A stretch of DNA of 64,000 bases. It comes from Pagrus major (taxonomy: Eukaryota; Chordata; Actinopteri; Spariformes; Sparidae). The stretch covers positions 14,323,147-14,387,146 of the forward strand of contig NC_133238.1 in NCBI RefSeq assembly GCF_040436345.1. The letters are read 5' to 3'. The position numbers and the translations under genes were made by a program. Of this stretch, positions 60,343 to 64,000 are shown piece after piece (positions within the stretch are counted from its first letter, which is position 1; every line of letters begins with the position of its first letter). Below the pieces are notes generated by a model. That model had not been told where the DNA came from. It did no database searches and saw nothing but the letters and a program-made list of their open reading frames with translations.

Positions 60343-62687
60343 CGACTCATATATTCAGTTTTGTTGTTTTTGCCATAAATTTTGGCAGCTGTTGATTAAA
60401 TGTTATTTACAATAGGTGGCTACATAAAAACATATAAAATCACGTATGTTGACTTAAATTATTCATGTTGACTTGAACACATTCAAAGGCATTTGAGAAA
60501 TAGAAATACTCAAATTACCTCCAAAGTATTTGGATTGCAGGTAATAAAATCAGTTTAAAGCTTCTTCAGGCAGGTTTTCTGTGAACATTCGGACATAAAT
60601 CAGTTTACGTTCATTTTGACGGCGAGTTCTCTAAACTTTACTAACACGGTTTAACAAACGGCTAGGTTTCAATTGAAACTCCATATAATGTTAGAAAGCT
60701 TAGATTACTGCGGTCCACGTAAACCATTTCAATTTAAAACCACACCAGGAAGGTACAAACAAACAAACAAACAAACAAACAAACAAACGCGTATGTTTCA
60801 CCAACTCACCAGTAAAGTGTCTGAGTGTTTCAGTTCAGCTTCAAACTCCAACAAAAACTGTTTTCTCTTGCTCCAGATGTCCTCTGGATCCATTCAGTCA
60901 CACATTTAGTCCAAAACACAGAATTCATCTTTAAATGGAGACAAAAAAACAACAAACTGAATTCTTTGTCGTGCTTTTACCCAAGATGGCTGCCGACCTC
61001 TGACCGTTTGATTGACAGCTCATTGGGCAGATAGGCTCTTCTATGCCCGCCCTCGAGCCCACAACAGCCAATGAGTGATGGTGTAGACTAGTGAGCCACT
61101 CTCTCTTCTTCCTCCTCTCTCCTGAGCCAATCACACACCAGCCTCCAGGTGATTGATGCATCCTGAGAGTTCAGATCCAGTAATATATAGTTTATATCAG
61201 TTTTTAAAGCCCTAAACTTGATGTAGTTTTCTGTGTTGTGCTCTTTGAATAGTCTGTTTTTCCAGCTCAGCTCTTGTTTCTGACTCTTTTATCTGCACAA
61301 AGTGAGTGTGAATAAGGAAATAAAGAGCTATAATGAGTTTAATGCTGCTGTTAGTCTCAGGCAGGTGACTGAGCTCAGAACAGGACAGATTTTACCAGGC
61401 GCCTGAATATTTCCTCAGAAAAACATGTGCTAAGTGTTTATTTTCACTGATGTTGTTATTAAATTTAAACTTGGACCATGTGCGACTGTATGATGTGGAC
61501 CTGCTGTGTTTTCCGGCTAACAGGGGCGGTTACAGCTCGTCTCCAGGATTAGATCAGGACAGATTCATGACTGAAGCTTCTGACAACTTAATGTTGATAA
61601 TGTTAATGTCTGTACTCGGACGGTCCAACAGTTTTACTTCGGTCTGGACTGGGAGAGACGTTCAGGATCATCCTCAAGTTTAAAAACACAAACACTGATT
61701 ATTCAGCAGTAAACTCATCAGGTTGAGTTTGGTCTGATGTCGTTTTACAGAGATCTTTCAATATTGTACGAATGTTTGGACTTTCTTGGACAAAATGGAC
61801 AAAAATAAGCAAATTCTTTACATGTTGTTTTATTTATGATCCATAAAAAATAATTCACCAAAACACCACATGATTATTTTAGTGAACAGAACTGACTTCC
61901 TGTTGTCGTCATTATGTATAAAATATGAACGGATACAAAAATAAATCCACACCACCCGCTGTATGGAGGCAGTAACAGATCCCAGAAGCTTTAAATATTA
62001 TCTGATATGAACGTTCCCAAAAGTAACACAAGCTTTACCTCAAACTTTATTATTAATCATTAATTAATAAAGCAGGACCCCAACATGAGCGCCGTGTTTG
62101 TAACACGACCGTGACCTCCATGATTACCTGTGAATAAAGACTAAAACTAACGATAAGTGCTGAGATTTCAGACGCTCCACAGTCCCCTGAACTCACCACT
62201 GCAGATCAGATGTGCAGAAAATAATAATTCTTTATTTTAATTGTTAAAAAACTTTTCATTATGTGTGATTGTTTGTTTTTACCTCTACACAGCCCAACTA
62301 AAGCTTCAATCACGACTCATGTACTCACATTATATTCCTACAACAAGAAAAACCTTTCAACCCTTTTTTACTCACAAGCTACGGAAGCCCAAAGTCGCCA
62401 AAGTTGCTACTTATAATTGTTTTTTTTACAACTTCTAACTTTTTTTTTCTTCTAACTTTTCTTTCTTTGGGTTTGATTTCAATCGATACATGTTTCGGTC
62501 TAAACAACAATTCAGGAAACACTGACGATAATTCAAGAACCGAAAACCATCAAATGTTGTTTTGCTTTATAAAATGATGCTCAGACTAGTTGTGAGTCAA
62601 TGTTTCACATCATCGCAGCTCCAAACTGCCTCCTGTAGAAACTGTTGTTTGGCTGCAGTTCGTCCTTCAGGCCACCGGGGGCAGCAG
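60343..62687. other. intergenic interval between the transporter and the SH3 gene
   Basis: No gene seen. A (CAAA)n run is at 60755-60787. A stretch at about 61390-61560 resembles 58390-58560 ('CAGGCGCCTGAATATTTCCTCA', 'GACCTGCTGTGTTTTCCGGC'), a direct duplicate of repeat-like sequence. The right part should hold the 3' UTR of the minus-strand SH3 gene. Confidence 0.5.
60755..60787. repeat. (CAAA)n microsatellite
   Basis: Eight CAAA units in a row. Confidence 0.93.
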
Positions 62688-63605
62688 TCAGAACGAGACG
62701 AAGTTGGCGGGGAAGATCCCGACCCGCCCGTCGGCCAGTTCTCCCTCCCACCAGTCGTACTGGGAGTCGGTCTTGGTGATGACGGTGATGCGGTCGCCGG
62801 GGACGAAGCTCAGGTCGCCGGGCTGCTGACCCGCGTACGGGTGGGTTGCCGTGACGACCAGCTGCCCGCTGGCTCCGCCCACTGGTGGTGCGCCACCTAG
62901 AGGAAAAGTAAAAAAGTAGATTTACTTAATTTAAAGAAATAATTCAATACTTTGACAATTTTTTATTTATTATTTTCTGATTGATTCAATTAAAAACACT
63001 TTTACTTAAAATTATGTTCATGATTAATTGAATTGTACCTCTACAAGCGTTGCTAGCTTAGCTTAGCATAAAGACTGGAAAGAGGTGGCTACTACTAGCT
63101 TAGCTCATCCACAGGTATAAAACTCAACACTAATCACATCAGAACTCGTCTCACGACACTTTCCACACTGAGCAGCTCGAAACCAAACTGCTTCATTCAT
63201 TTACTGACAGAGACCCAACATTTCCCTCGTGAGCAGCACCTGGTGACAGTGGAGAGACAAAACTGAAACCTCGAGCAGAACCGGGCTCGGTGTCGGGCTG
63301 AGAGTCTATGATATCTTTTTTTTAATAACTTCTAAGAAGATACCTGAAAAGAAAAATGAGTGGAACCAAAGAGGAACCGCTGAGTCGTGAGCACTTTCTG
63401 AATCATTAGTAACTTTACTCACACTGAGCATCGGTCGCTCCGGGGACGTGTTCATTCGAGTTTCATCACTTATTAGTTAAACATGTGTTGTTTTTTCCAT
63501 TAAAAGGCGACAAAACTACACAAATGTGAAGAGATTGTTTAAGTTAATGAATCAACAGTCGTTGGTCGTTACCGGAGTGTGGAGAGCTTCTGGAGGAGAA
63601 CTGAC
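62688..63605 (-). CDS. sh3yl1: C-terminal SH3 exons of an SH3YL1-like gene, 5' part outside window
   Basis: Two exons join in frame on the minus strand: 63605-63573 (11 codons, GQFSSRSSPHSG at the join) and 62896-62688 (69 codons with stop). The last exon is a full SH3 domain: VVTATHPYAGQQPGDLSF, then RITVITKTDSQYDWWEGE, then GRVGIFPANFVSF at the end. The ALYxY-type start (here THPYAG), the DWW and the FPANFV are standard SH3 ligand-groove residues. GQQPGDLxFxxGDRI and KTDSxxDWWEG resemble the C terminus of SH3YL1 (a phosphoinositide-binding SYLF plus SH3 protein). No SYLF exons lie in the window, so the name is provisional; other single-SH3 proteins are possible. Confidence 0.6.
63160..63305 (-). 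repeat. retroposon-like repeat, reverse copy, in an SH3-gene intron
   Basis: Minus-strand copy of the AATAAAGATTGATT-tail family ('GAGACCCAACAT', 'GAGCAGCACCTGGTGACAGTG', 'GAGCAGAACCGGGCTC'), apparently missing its tail. Confidence 0.6.
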
Positions 63606-63824
63606 CTGGAAACACAGGAACAAGATTTACACACTAAAAGTCTTCAGCTCGACTCTGATGAACAAAAGATTCAACTGAGGAGATAAAAACTGATTAACTG
63701 ATAATTATTAGTTTGAGCTCGAACACACTGACGACAACGTGAACGTCCAAACTGTGAAATAAAGAAGTGTTGTTCTGAGGCCGATGAAGCAGCTGCAGGT
63801 TCAAGCTGTGGCCACTAGAGGGAG

Positions 63825-63827
<3 letters not shown>

Positions 63828-63869
<42 letters not shown>

Positions 63870-63881
63870 GACACAGACAGA

Positions 63882-63929
<48 letters not shown>

Positions 63930-64000
63930 GACACACACACACACACACACAGACACAATCACACACACACACACAGACACAATCACACACACACACACAC
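63828..64000. repeat. (CA)n microsatellite cluster at the window edge
   Basis: About 170 bp of CA runs with CACAGACAGA and CACAATCACAC interruptions, running off the right end. If the SH3 gene continues, this is its intron. Confidence 0.93.

Overview
The window looks like a teleost fish chromosome segment. It holds intron-rich vertebrate genes with short introns, very abundant (CA)n/(TG)n microsatellites, many minisatellites, and dispersed fish-type repeats such as TACTT-rich elements, retroposon tails ending AAATAAAGATTGATT and TTAA-ended elements. I see no prokaryotic, viral or CRISPR content, no transposase or reverse-transcriptase frame, and no tRNA or rRNA that I could support.

Layout from left to right: (1) 1-6.4 kb, + strand, the 3' half of a kalirin/TRIO-type RhoGEF (DH-PH-SH3). 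It ends just after the SH3, and no kinase end is visible. (2) 6.4-15 kb, no gene, many repeats. (3) 15.05-17.99 kb, + strand, beta-carotene oxygenase 2 (bco2), nearly complete but without a recognised first coding exon. (4) 18-20.4 kb, 3' UTR and intergenic DNA. (5) 21.0-30.1 kb, - strand, complete eif5b in 26 coding exons (about 1198 aa), with a GC-rich promoter at about 29.4-30.3 kb. (6) 31.1-35.1 kb, - strand, complete lipt1 in 3 exons; its second intron is almost entirely a 2.6 kb minisatellite. (7) 38.8-46.0 kb, + strand, an ELM2-SANT plus C2H2 protein of the TRERF1/ZNF541/MIDEAS family (13 exons, about 816 aa). (8) 47.4-49.45 kb, + strand, a two-exon C1orf115-like gene (114 aa). (9) 51.1-59.7 kb, + strand, an SLC22-family 12-helix transporter (10 exons, 513 aa). 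(10) 62.7-63.6 kb, - strand, the last two exons of an SH3 protein most like SH3YL1, running off the right edge.

The genes do not form a pathway. They are housekeeping genes (translation initiation, mitochondrial lipoylation), a carotenoid-cleavage enzyme, a Rho signalling gene, a chromatin-complex scaffold and a transporter. From memory, lipt1 and eif5b are also close neighbours in mammals, so that pair is probably conserved synteny. Exons were joined by hand from splice sites, reading frame and family resemblance; boundaries may be off by a base or two and UTRs are mostly unknown.

The most interesting signals lie in gene architecture. (TG)n tracts sit where the polypyrimidine tract belongs at several acceptors. 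One eif5b intron is almost wholly a (CA)n/(TG)n inverted repeat. A repeat-coding exon carries a ladder of donor-like sites spaced in multiples of 3. One 27-bp minisatellite occurs in two introns of one gene. Minisatellite arrays carry splice-site-like units. Inverted copies of an unnamed element lie 22 kb apart. I found no clearly new biological system.
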